Origin: Episyrphus balteatus | Taxonomy: Eukaryota; Arthropoda; Insecta; Diptera; Syrphidae | Assembly (NCBI RefSeq): GCF_945859705.1 | Contig: NC_079135.1 | Coordinates: 18,044,501-18,108,500, forward strand | Length of the DNA: 64,000 nucleotides | Direction: 5' to 3' | Notes under the pieces: model-generated | The model's input: the letters and a program-made list of their open reading frames with translations, nothing else | Told to the model about the DNA's origin: nothing | The model's database searches: none | Position numbers and translations under genes: made by a program | Part shown: one piece after another, positions 50,201 to 62,300 of the stretch | Layout: every line of letters starts with the position of its first letter | Position numbering within the stretch: position 1 is the stretch's first letter

Positions 50201-53200
50201 ACTTCCTGAGGAAGTCAAGGTGTTTGAAACTATTTCCGAGGAAGGTAAACCAACCAAGAAGAGAATACGTACACGTACAATCAAGAAGATCAAGGGAGGC
50301 AAACAAGAAGTCACCAAGATCGAAACTGTTGAAGAAGACGACAAACAACCTGAAACAACAGTAACAGTTGAAGAGGCACCGCTCGAAGAACAACCTGAAG
50401 AAGTTCAAGAACTTCCTGAGGAAGTCAAGGTGTTTGAAACTATTTCCGAGGAAGGTAAACCAACCAAGAAGAGAATACGTACACGTACAATCAAGAAGAT
50501 CAAGGGAGGCAAACAAGAAGTCACCAAGATCGAAACTGTTGAAGAAGACGACAAACAACCTGAAACAACAGTCACCGTTGAAGAGGCACCACTCGAAGAA
50601 CAGCCTGAAGAAGTTCAAGAACTTCCTGAAGAAGTCAAGGTGTTTGAAACTATTTCCGAGGAAGGTAAACCAACCAAGAAGAGAATACGTACACGTACAA
50701 TCAAGAAGATCAAGGGAGGCAAACAAGAAGTCACCAAGATCGAAACTGTTGAAGAAGACGACAAACAACCTGAAACAACAGTCACCGTTGAAGAGGCGCC
50801 GCTCGAAGAACAGCCTGAAGAAGTTCAAGAACTTCCTGAGGAAGTCAAGGTGTTTGAAACTATTTCCGAGGAAGGTAAACCAACCAAGAAGAGAATACGT
50901 ACACGTACAATCAAGAAGATCAAGGGAGGCAAACAAGAAGTCACCAAGATCGAAACTGTTGAAGAAGACGACAAACAACCTGAAACAACAGTAACAGTTG
51001 AAGAGGCACCGCTCGAAGAACAACCTGAAGAAGTTCAAGAACTTCCTGAGGAAATCAAGGTGTTTGAAACTATTTCCGAGGAAGGTAAACCAACCAAGAA
51101 GAGAATACGTACACGTACAATCAAGAAGATCAAGGGAGGCAAACAAGAAGTCACCAAGATCGAAACTGTTGAAGAAGACGACAAACAACCTGAAACAACA
51201 GTCACCGTTGAAGAGGCACCACTTGATGAAAAACCGGAAGAAATTCAAGAACTTCCTGAAGAAGTCAAGGTGTTTGAAACTATTTCCGAGGAAGGTAAAC
51301 CAACCAAGAAGAGAATTCGTACACGTACAATCAAGAAGATCAAGGGAGGCAAACAAGAAGTCACCAAGATCGAAACTGTTGAAGAAGACGACAAACAACC
51401 TGAAACAACAGTAACAGTTGAAGAGGCACCGCTCGAAGAACAGCCTGAAGAAGTTCAAGAACTTCCTGAGGAAGTCAAGGTGTTTGAAACTATTTCCGAG
51501 GAAGGTAAACCAACCAAGAAGAGAATACGTACACGTACAATCAAGAAGATCAAGGGAGGCAAACAAGAAGTCACCAAGATCGAAACTGTTGAAGAAGACG
51601 ACAAACAACCTGAAACAACAGTCACCGTTGAAGAAGCACCACTTGATGAAAAACCGGAAGAAATTCAAGAACTTCCTGAAGAAGTCAAGGTGTTTGAAAC
51701 TATTTCCGAGGAAGGTAAACCAACCAAGAAGAGAATACGTACACGTACAATCAAGAAGATCAAGGGAGGCAAACAAGAAGTCACCAAGATCGAAACTGTT
51801 GAAGAAGACGACAAACAACCTGAAACAACAGTCACCGTTGAAGAAGCACCACTTGATGAAAAACCGGAAGAAATTCAAGAACTTCCTGAAGAAGTCAAGG
51901 TGTTTGAAACTATTTCCGAGGAAGGTAAACCAACCAAGAAGAGAATACGTACACGTACAATCAAGAAGATCAAGGGAGGCAAACAAGAAGTCACCAAGAT
52001 CGAAACTGTTGAAGAAGACGACAAACAACCTGAAACAAAAGTAACAGTTGAAGAGGCACCGCTCGAAGAACAGCCTGAAGAAGTTCAAGAACTTCCTGAG
52101 GAAGTCAAGGTGTTTGAAACTATTTCCGAGGAAGGTAAACCAACCAAGAAGAGAATACGTACACGTACAATCAAGAAGATCAAGGGAGGCAAACAAGAAG
52201 TCACCAAGATCGAAACTGTTGAAGAAGACGACAAACAACCTGAAACAACAGTAACAGTTGAAGAGGCACCGCTCGAAGAACAACCTGAAGAAGTTCAAGA
52301 ACTTCCTGAGGAAATCAAGGTGTTTGAAACTATTTCCGAGGAAGGTAAACCAACCAAGAAGAGAATTCGTACACGTACAATCAAGAAGATCAAGGGAGGC
52401 AAACAAGAAGTCACCAAGATCGAAACTGTTCAAGAAGACGACAAACAACCTGAAACAACAGTAACAGTTGAAGAAGCACCACTTGATGAAAAACCGGAAG
52501 AAATTCAAGAACTTCCTGAAGATGTTAAAGTTATTGAAACAATTAATGAAGAAGGCAAACCAACTAAAAAGAAAATACGTACAAGAACTATTAAAAAATT
52601 GAAGGGTGACAAACAGGAAGTTACCAAGATCGAAACCGTCGAAGAAGATGATAAACAGCCCGAAACAACTGTTACGGTAGAAGAAATTTTGGCCGATGAA
52701 GCGCCTGAAGAAGTACAAGAACTTCCCGAGGATGTTGAGGTAGTTGAAACAATCTCAGAAGATGGAACTCCCAAGAAGAAAAAGATTCGTACTCGCACAA
52801 TCAAGAAAGTTAAAGGTGACAAGCAGGAAATCACAAAAATTCAAACAGTTGAAGAAGAAGGCAAGAAACCTGAAACTACAGCAACTATTGAAGAAATTCC
52901 GATACAGCAGGAAGAAAAACCAAAAGAAGAGAAAATAACACAAGAAAGACTTAAGAAAAGAATTCGCTTACAAAAGCCTGCTGATGAAGTGCTTGTTCAA
53001 GAGTTGCCAGAGAGAAAATCATTTATATTTTCAAAAACCGAAGATGGTGTACCAACTAAAACTGTTATAAAAACTAAAATTATAAAGAAAACAGTCGGTG
53101 ACAAACAAGAAATTACAAAAATACAGACTGTTGAAGAATTTGAAAAAGTTCCTGTTACAACTGTTACTGTAGAAGAGTTTAGTAAGCCTTTCCCAGAAAT

Positions 53201-53979
53201 TCCTGATAAGACGGAAATACCTGTTGTTGAGTTACCAGAGGAAGAGTCTACAGCTGTTGTTATTGACGATAACACTGGACAAGAAAAGAAGGTAACCACT
53301 AAGAAGCGAGTAATTAAAAAACCAAAGGGTGAACAAGTGGAACAAACCGAAATTAAAACTGTCGAGGAAGAAGGTACAGAACCTCAGTTTATTGTTACAA
53401 TAACCGAAGAGGAAAAACCCGTTGATGACCATTTAGAACCAAATACTATAGAATCATTTGAATTGCCAGAAGAAGTGACTGTTATACAGGGTAAGACTCC
53501 TGAAGGAAAACCCAAAAAGACTACCATCAAAACAAGATCGATCAAAAAACGTGTTGGAGACATTGATGAAATAACAAAGATTCAATTTGTTGAACAAGAT
53601 GATCAAGAAACTCCATACACTTCTGTTCACATTGAAGAAGTTAATCCCGAAGATGAAGAAGCTCTTGACTTGCCTGTTACCATTGAAGAACTTCCCGAAG
53701 AAATTGCCATATCCGAAATAACTACTGAAGATAACAAGAAACCCAAAAAGAAGACAGTTAAAACAAGAACATTCAAAAAGGATCAATCACCTCAACTTCC
53801 TGAAGTTTATCAAATTCAAACCATCGAAGAAGAAGGCAAGGAACCATTCTCAATCATTCGTGTTGTTAGCGATGACACTATTGCTGATATAATAGATATT
53901 CGTTCATTGGACGACGATAAAACACAAAAACCGAAAACACCCAAACACTTAAAACACAAAAAAACACAACCTAAAGATG
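38263..53979 (+). CDS. sls: sls exon 12: 15.7 kb exon encoding the 70-residue tandem-repeat spring
   Basis: 5,239 codons without a stop, phase 1 to phase 1 (acceptor TTTCACACAG, donor AAAGATG|GTAAGA). A 65-residue leader (Q/E/K-rich) precedes 68 units of 70 residues (38460-52739). After this come one longer diverged unit and about four strongly diverged units (52740-53950) and a basic Lys/His tail. A typical unit has a wholly basic stretch (unit residues 10-28: GKPTKKRIRTRTIKKIKGGK, ten basic and no acidic residues) followed by an acidic stretch (16 acidic, 4 basic). It contains no Cys, His, Met, Asn, Trp or Tyr. This fits a disordered polyampholyte spring. Long Drosophila Sls isoforms also have a tandem-repeat part between two PEVK parts. 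Copy number in a given assembly could be affected by repeat collapse. Confidence 0.92.
38460..52739 (+). repeat. 210-bp tandem repeat, 68 copies with no indels
   Basis: 14,280 bases equal exactly 68 x 210. Units 0 to 66 are near-identical by eye. Unit 0 (38460) and above all unit 67 (52530) carry many synonymous changes. Two main variable sites mark subfamilies: GAAACTATTTCC or GAGACCGTCTCC (TIS or TVS) and CTTGATGAAAAACCGGAA or CTCGAAGAACAGCCTGAA (LDEKPE or LEEQPE). Rarer variants include GAAAGT (FES, units 1, 2, 4 and 9), GGAAGC for GGAGGC and GGTACA for GGTAAA. The frame is kept in every unit. Confidence 0.95.
52740..53950 (+). repeat. Diverged copies of the 70-residue repeat at the 3' edge of the array
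   Basis: Five units of variable length (about 75-95 residues) keep the pattern of a G-x-P start, a T-K-x-IKK-x-x-G-D-K-x-E-I-T-K-I-Q-T-V-E-E core and an ELPE-type end. Examples are IIKKTVGDKQEITKIQTVEE and SIKKRVGDIDEITKIQFVEQ. They lack the near-identity of the main array, so they are outside its homogenised zone. Confidence 0.85.
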
Positions 53980-54124
53980 GTAAGAGATTCATTTTTATTT
54001 GCATAAAACATAACAATTTTTTTCAGTTATAACATAAATTAAACATAAATAAAACAAAATAAAATATATAGAACAACAATTCAGTATACTTTACTACATT
54101 TTATATTTTATAACTAAAAAACAG

Positions 54125-54340
54125 AAGAAACTCCTAAACTCGAAGACACTGAAAAGCCAGTTTACATTACAACATTCAAATCAGTGCAAGGTGAAGACGG
54201 TCAACCGATCATACAAACGGAAAACAAAAAGATTATAAAGGAAGAAGGCTTTACTGTTGAAGAGGTACTCAGTGATACTGAGTATGTTCCGGAAGAACAA
54301 AAGACAAATGTCGAAATAGTTGAGGTCAACGATGTTAATG
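54125..54340 (+). CDS. sls: sls exon 13: 72-residue linker between tandem-repeat and PEVK-2 regions
   Basis: 216 nt, phase 1 to phase 1 (acceptor AACTAAAAAACAG, donor AATG|GTAAGT). It encodes an acidic segment (EETPKLEDTEKPVYITTFKS, GEDGQPIIQTENKKIIKEEG, VEEVLSDTEYVPEEQ). The order resembles one half-unit of the 70-residue module (GxP..., KKI, EEVL..), much diverged. The phase-1 symmetry makes it a possible cassette exon. The acceptor tract is purine-rich and weak. Confidence 0.8.
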
Positions 54341-56303
54341 GTAAGTTTTTGAATTGCAATATTTTATTTCTAACATTTAGTTATAATTTGTATGCCATTG
54401 GTTTTTGAAGCACTCGATTTTTATTTATTTTGATTGAATATGGGATATAGCTGTATTAAATAGAAATTTGATAGAGAATATAACACTTTCAAACCCCAAA
54501 ACAGGACTGAGAGTAATTGTTGAGGACAAATTTTTATGTTTTGTGGGAACTATTTGTTGGTCTCCTTAAAGTTTATCATTCCATTTGATCCACAAAGCAG
54601 AATTCATTTGTGATGTTATACTTGAAAAAAATGTGATAGTGGCTGTCATGTTATGTGATCTAAGCTGTCAAATCTGGAAGGATGAACTCACAAATTGTCT
54701 TTTCACACTTGAAACAATTTTGATGTATGTAATTGTTAAGATACTATTTATGCTCTTTAAGAGAGAGAAGATTAATTTCACTGTTATAATGTTTTATATA
54801 ACAAAGTCAGAAATCCACTTAAAATGAAAGAAGTAAACTGTTATAATGTTATACAAAAAATACCTTTGCACAATGGCATCTCACCCTCATAGATCTTTAT
54901 AAAACACTGGATAGTGAGATCTTTGCCAAGTATAACAGTTTTGATCACAAACAACGGCTTTTGAGTTCAATTCAAATTCTTTTGTATTTAATACGCTAGC
55001 TAGTTTTAGTGAATATAAAAAAACAAAGAAGATGAGAATTCTAATATTGGCCTGTGACTCGGGCAATAGTAACGCGACTCAGTTTCGAAGAAGAATTCGA
55101 AAAAAAAGTTTCGAAAATAAAAAGGACTTTCTGCCAACTAGACACGCCCAAACTGTGAAACATAAATCTGCTCATATTTTTGACTTCAGGTTATACTTTG
55201 TGAGATAGTGTGGAGGCACGAGACATTCCAGTTTATAATAGTTACGAGTATAACAGTTTTTTGAAAAAAATTCATTTCGTTTCTGAGCCCAGAAATACGC
55301 TCACCGGCGAAAGTCCTAATACCACCGTGGGCGAACATACTTACCTTTTGTTTGCATGTTAGTATGTTAAAAAAAAAAGAAGTATAACAGTTACGAAAAT
55401 TCCACTAAAACCAACTTATACGTTTTTACAAAATATAAATTATTTTTTACTCACCGTGATTAATTTTTGGTCTTCATAAGAATCTCTGACCTGAGAACGA
55501 AACAAAAATGAAGATCTTGAATAACATTCATTTTATAAGAAATTTTTTTAAATAAATAAAAAAAAAATCTATCAAATTTCTATTTAAAAAAAAACAAAAA
55601 ATACAAATCAAAATCAACTTTATAAAGCAGAAAAATAAAGTGAAAACATTAAAAAAAAAGTTTAAATTAAAAACATACACGATTATTTTTTTAAACACAT
55701 TGATGTTATAGTTTTTAACTTAAAAAAAATGCAAAACAATGCACAAAATTTACTTATTACACAGCAACAAAAAAAAAGTTAACTAACATTAGTTGTACTT
55801 AAAATCAAAAATTATTATAAGTTTTGCTAATAATAATAAATTATATATTATACTCGTGTGCATTTGTTTTAAACAAAATATTATTAAAAGTGTATTTTGA
55901 AAAAAAAAATTAAATCAGACATTATGGAATATGAATGTTCCATGTGTATGTAAGTTTCGTTTCCAATTTTAGCTGCCAAATCATAAAATTAGGTAACATT
56001 TGAATATTATCTTCGAACCCCCAAATACATTCCAAATTTTAGGTACTTACAAATTATTTTTCAATAAATACAGAAGATGGCATTTTCACCGGAAGTTAGA
56101 TTTCTAATCAAATGAACCCTTAAAGAGTTCTTATTGGCTAGTTGTCAGTTTGACAAGTTGTCAATATGAATTCTTAAAAAATGTTCTTTGACAAAACATC
56201 TTACTTTCGTTGAATTTCGACCATTATTAAATTAGGTGTTATACACTTCGTTAAGAAAACACTCTTAACTTAACACGCAAAAAAAAACTTTTCTCTCGCA
56301 CAG
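54341..56303 (+). other. sls: sls intron 13
   Basis: About 2 kb, GTAAGT donor to TTTCTCTCGCACAG acceptor. It is AT-rich with several TATAACAGTT/AACTGTTATA words in both orientations between 54770 and 55400 and a less AT-rich patch near 55280-55340. No element ends or coding content were recognised. Confidence 0.7.
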
Positions 56304-59300
56304 AAGAGGACAACAAAGAATACACTATTACAGAACCAGATGACGGTACTGAAGACACACAACACACACCAGATACAATTAAAAAACAAAAACCAAAGAA
56401 GAAGAAACCTAAATTCGATCAAATTGACGAAGAAGCTCCCGAAGAAGTTTTCGTTGAGTATCTACCAGAGGTGGTTAGTGAAATTCAAGAACCAACTGAA
56501 GAGGGTGGGGTTAAGACGAAAACAGTTAAAAAACGAAAGATAAAGAAGACAATTGGGGATCAAGAGCAAATTATTGAAGTGGTAACGACTAAAGAAGAGG
56601 GTAAAGATGAAGAAAGCACTGTTGTGCTTCTCGATGAGAATGAAGAACCAATTGAAGAGGTTGATGAAGAACAACAACCTCAAGTGGTAGATGAAAAACC
56701 TAAAAAGAAAAAGAAGAAACCAGTGAAAAAGATGAAGAAGAATGAACTTGATGAATATATTCAAATGTTGATTGAGCAAGAAATTCCAAAAACTGTTCTT
56801 CAAAAGTATGAAAAGGTTGATCTTCCAATGGCTGAACGAGGTAGACGTGGTTCAAGTTATAAACCACAAAAGGCTGAAAAGTCAGAAATCGATGATGGGG
56901 ATGTTACTTTTCATAAGATTGATATTGTTGAAACAGAACCAGAATTGGTTGAGCGGGAGGTTGTTGATGAAGAAGGTACAGTGACAAAGGAGGTTGTTAA
57001 AAAGCGAAAGATTCGTCGGCAAAAGAAAGACTTGCCAGAGGAAAAACCAGAAGATATCATTGAGATTGTTGAAACTGTTGTTGATGGACAACCTCAGTTT
57101 GAAGTTTCTGTGGTTGTATTCGAAGCTCCGGAAGAAATAATTCCAGGTACTGTAGAACCTGTGAAGAAAAAGAAGACCAAAAAGGTGAAGAAGGATGATT
57201 TGGATGCTTATATTCAGTATCTTATTGAACAGGAAATTCCAAAAACAGAACTTGAGTTGTATGAAAAGACAGAATTGGATAAACCAAAGAAGGCTAAGAA
57301 GGTGAAGCCAAAACCAGAAAAGCCTCAAGAAGAAGAATATGATGTGTTGGATGTTAAGGTGACTGAAGAAGATGTGGTAGAAAAACCAAAACCGAAAAAG
57401 AAGAAACCAAAACAACATAAGCAAGAGGAAGTTGTGGAAGAAGTTCTTCCTGAGGAAACTCCAGAAGGATACACTTTCTCCGTTACAGAATCAGAGCGTT
57501 TGGAAGAAGTAACTGTTCCTGAAGAACCTGTTAAGCAGAAGCCGAAGAAGAAACTGAAGCAGAATGTAGTTGAAGAAACTCCAGTTACGGTTGAAGAAAT
57601 TTCAAAGGATGTACAAGTTGTTGTTAAGGAGGATGAAGAAGGAAAGATTGAAGAACAAACGATTACTAAGAGAAAGATTAAAAAGAAGAAGGGTCATAAG
57701 GAATACACAATTGAGGTTATTGAAACACAAGTTGAAGGACAACCTGAATCGGAAATAACCATCATCGAATCGGAAGAACAACAACCTGAAGAAGATGTTC
57801 CTTCTGAAGTGAAGATTCCCAAAAAGAAAAAGACAACTAAGAAAATCAAGAGGGAAGAAATCGATCAATATATTATTTCTGTGATTGAAGAAGAAGGCTT
57901 GAAACCTGTTGTTTTCACTGAAGACGAAGAAGAGGCTCCAGTAGAAGAAATCGAGGAAGTTCATGAAGAACAAATTACAGTAGAGGAATTAGCTCCAGAG
58001 ATTGAAGTGAAAGAAGAACAAAATGAAATTGGAGAAATCAAGAAGCGAACAACGAAGAAGCGAAAGATTAAGAAACAAGAAGGAGACAAGGAATATCTCA
58101 TTGAAATAATCGAATCTCAAGTCGAGGGCCAACCTGAAGCTGATGTTACAATGACTACAACCGAAATCAAACCTGAAGAACCGGAGGAAACTCAACCAGA
58201 ATTTGCTACAGTTAAAGTTGTTGAGAAAGTGAAAAAGAATAAGGTGAAGAAGGATGATCTTCAAGAATATATTCAAAAACTGATCGAGCAAGAAATTCCT
58301 AAGACAGAACTTGAGACGTATGAAAAGATTGATGTTGATGGAAAACCTAAAAAGACAAAGAAAACAAAACCAAAGAAGAAGGTTCCTGAAGAAGAACAAG
58401 GTGATTTACTTGATGTTTCAATTGTTGAAGAAGAAGCTCCAGAAAAACCACAAGAAAAGAAAAAGAAGAAGAAACCAACAGTTGAAAAGGTTGAAGTAAC
58501 TGAAGAAGTTCCAGAAGAAACTCCTGAAGACTTTGCATTTAGCGTCAAAGAAACAGAACCTACTGAAGAAGATCAAATTGTTGAAGAAGAAATTCCTAAA
58601 CAAAAACCTAAAAAGAAGACAAAAGCAAAAATAGTTGAAGAAATTCCAGTTACAGTGGAAGAAGTTTCAAAGGACGTTGAAATTGTAACAAAGGAAGATG
58701 AAGAAGGCAAAATCGAAGAACAAATTATTACCAAGCGTAAGATTAAAAAGAAGAAGGGACCAAAGGAATACACAATAGAAATAATTGAAACTCAAGTTGA
58801 AGGACAACCTGAGTCTGAAATTACAATAATTGAATCTGAGGTTCAACAACCCGATGAAGAGATACAATTGGTTGAAGAAGTTCCAAAGAAGAAAAAGACA
58901 GTGAAAAAAGTCAAAAAGGAACAAATTGAACAATATATTATTTCGGTTGTTGAAGAACAAGGCTTAAAACCAGTAACATTTGATGAAGAACAACCAGAAG
59001 AAGAGGCTCCAGAAGAGATTGTTGAAGAAGTTTATCCAATTCAAATTGAAGAATTAGCTCCAGAAATTGAAGAAAATGAAATTTCTGATGAAACTGGTGA
59101 AAAGAAGAAACGTATAACGAAAAAACGTAAGATTCGCAAGCAAGAAGGTGAAAAGGAATATTTAATTGAGATTGTTGAAACTCAAGTAGAAGGTCAACCT
59201 GAAGCTGATGTTACAATGACTACAACAGAATTGACTGTTACTGAAGATGGTGAAAAACCTGAAGAACCTAAAGTCATTAAAGTTGCTGAAAAAATTAAAA

Positions 59301-62300
59301 AGAAGAAGGTTAAGAAGGATGATCTTCAGGAATATATTCAAAAACTTATTGAACAAGAAATTCCAAAGACAGAACTCGAAATCTATGAGAAGGTAGATGT
59401 CGATGGAAAGCCTAAAAAAGCAAAGAAATCTAAGCCAAAGAAAGAAGCACCAAAATTAGAAGAAGGTGAAGTGCTAGATGTTTCTGTAGTTGAAGAAGAA
59501 GCTCCAGAAAAACCTGTAGAAAAGAAAAAGAAGAAGAAACCTGTTGTTGAAAAGGTAGAAATAACTGAAGAAATTCCAGAAGAAATTCCTGAAGATTTGA
59601 CTGTCACAATAACTGAATCAGAACGTGTTGATGTAGAACAACCAATAATTGAAGAAGCTCCTAAAGAAAAACCTAAAAAGAAGTTGAAACCCAAAAAGAT
59701 TGAAGAAATTCCAGTCACAGTTGAAGAGGTTTCTAAGGATGTTGAAGTAATTGTGAAAGAAGATGAAGAAGGTAAAATTGAAGAACATGTTGTTACAACA
59801 CGAAAAATCAAAAAGAAGAAGGGTCCCAAGGAATATACCATCGAAATAATTGAAACTCAAGTTGAAGGACAACCTGAATCAGAAATCACAATTATCGAAT
59901 TTGAAGAACAGAAACCAGAAGAAATTACAACTCTGGTTGAAGAAGTTCCGAAAAAGAAGAAGACCACAAGGAAAATAAAGAAAGAACAGGTAGAACAATA
60001 TATCATCAATGTTATTGAAGAAGATGCACCTGAAAAGGTTATTCCCGATGAAGACGAAACAGCTCCTATCGAACTTGTTGAAGAATTGCCTACCGAAGAA
60101 CAACCGATCTTCGAAATAACAACAATGGTTGAACAAGTTGCTGAAATTGAAGAAGAAGAAAAAGTGCCATTGGAAAAAGAAACTGAAGAAAAACCTTCTG
60201 AGAAGAAAAAATCGAAGAAACCGAAGAAGGTTAAGGTAACGGAGTCTGAATTGGAGGAAGACACAAAGCCTTTAGTTGAAGAAATTGTCGAAGTTGTCGA
60301 TGAAGACAAACCTGATGTTGAAGAAACACCAGAAGACATGTCAATAAAGATTTTGGAAGAAGAACCTAAAAAGCCGAAGAAACCAAAGAAATCAAAGGTT
60401 CAAGTGGAAGAAGAAGTTGTTGAGGAATATAAAATCAGCATTCAAGAACTTGAACCAGAGGTTGAGGTGAAAGAAGTAACCGTTGAATCAGGTGAAACTA
60501 AACAACAGACAATTAAAAAGCGAAAGATTAAGAAGCAAGAAGGTGAAAAGGAATACATTATTGAAATTATTGAAACACAAGAAGAAGGTCAACCTGAAGC
60601 TGATGTCACAATGACAACCACAGAGGTCACTCCAGTTGAAGAAGAGGGAGTACCTGAAGAAGCAAAGGTTAAAGTTATTGAAAAAGTCAAAAAGAAGAAG
60701 GTTAAGAAGGATGATCTTCATGATTATATTCAAAGTCTAATTGAAATGGAAATTCCAAAAACAGAACTTGAGAAATATGAAAAGATTGATATCGATGCTA
60801 AGCCCAAGAAAGCTAAAAAGTCTAAGCCAAAGAAGGAAGAAGAAGCACCAGAACTTCCTGATGCTTTAGATGTGACTGTAACTGAAGAAGAAGCACCTCA
60901 AAAACCAAAAGAAAAGAAAAAGAAGAAGAAACCAATTGTTGAAGAAGTTGTAGTAACCGAAGAAGTTCCTGAAGAATTCTTCGATGAATACACTATCAAG
61001 ACAACGGTATTGGAACCAACGGAAGAAACACAAATATTCGAAGAAGAGCTTGAAGAAGTTCCTGAACAAGAAAAACCAGTTGAAATTATTGAAGAACTGC
61101 CGGTCACAGTTGAAGAAATTTCAAAGGACGTTGAAATTGTGGTGAAAGAAAACGAAGAAGGTGAATCACAACAACAAGTCATAACCAAACGAAAGATCAA
61201 AAAGAAGAAGGGTCATAAGGAGTATACAATTGAAGTCATTGAAACTCAAGTGGAAGGACAACCTGAATCAGAAATCACCATTATCGAGTCGGAAGAACAG
61301 AAACCTGACGAAAAGATCGATGTAGTTGAAGAAGTACCGAAAAAGAAGAAGACAACTAAAAAGGTGAAGAAAGAACAAATTGAGCAGTATCTTATTTCTG
61401 TTATCGAAGAACAAGCTACAAAACCAGTTACTTTCGAGGAAACAGTGGAGATAACTGAACAAGAAATCGAAGAAACTCCAGAAAAACAACCAGAATTCGA
61501 AACAACAGTAATTGAAGAAACTGTCGAACCAACACACGAAGAAGAAGATATTCCTCAAGTTATTGAAGAGGAAGAAAAGCAACCAGAAAAGAAAAAGACA
61601 AGGAAACCGAAAAAGGTCAAGATTATCGAAACAGAAGCCGAAGAACAACCACAACCTGAAGCTGAAATTCAAGTCGAAGAAACTGTTGAAGAAAAACCAA
61701 CTGAAATACAAGTTATTGAAGAATTCCCCATCAAAGTTACCGAAGAAGAACCTAAAAAGCCAAAGAAATCAAAGAAACCAAAACAACAACAAGAAGCGGA
61801 AGTTTTCGAAGATTATAAGATTACTATTACTGAACTTGCTCCTGAAATTGAAATCAAAGAAATAACCGACGAAGATGGTGAAACTAAACAACAAACAATT
61901 AAAAAACGTAAGATCAAGAAACAAGAAGGTCCGAAAGAGTATGTCATTGAAATTGTGGAAACACAAGAAGAAGGTCAACTTGAAGCTGATGTCACTATGA
62001 CAACTACAGAAGTAACACCTGAAGAAGAACAATCACCAGGGGAGCCATTGAAGATCAAGGTTGTTGAAAAGCCCAAAAAGAAAAAGGTTAAGAAGAATGA
62101 TTTGGATGATTACATTCAACAGCTTATTGAACAAGAAATTCCCAAAACTGAACTGGAGAAATATGAAAAGGTAGAAATCGATGAGGCACCTAAAAAGGTC
62201 AAGAAAATAAAGAAGAAGCCAATCATCAAAGAAGAAATCATTGATGGACTTCCAGTTAAGGTTACTGAGTATGAAGTAGAAAAGGAAGAAGTGGAAGAAC

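Noticed and set aside
38464..52464. Chain of plus-strand frames in the shifted frame (KRHHLMKNRKKFKNF-type)
   Set aside because: Frameshift shadow of the same repeat. The in-frame reading joins exons 11 and 13 in phase and matches the family composition.
38475..52718. Very long minus-strand reading frame as a gene
   Set aside because: It is an echo of the tandem sense repeat: one stop-free 210-bp unit copied 68 times. Its start and stop fall at the array edges, and the product (Phe/Leu/Asp/Cys-rich) looks like reverse-complemented PEVK codons.
38460..52739. CRISPR-like or satellite array
   Set aside because: There are no unique spacers. The repeat is one continuous coding frame with a period divisible by three, flanked by splice sites in a eukaryotic gene.
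54585..54827. 80-codon frame in intron 13
   Set aside because: Isolated frame with no similarity to the family and no splice sites in phase with exons 13 and 14.
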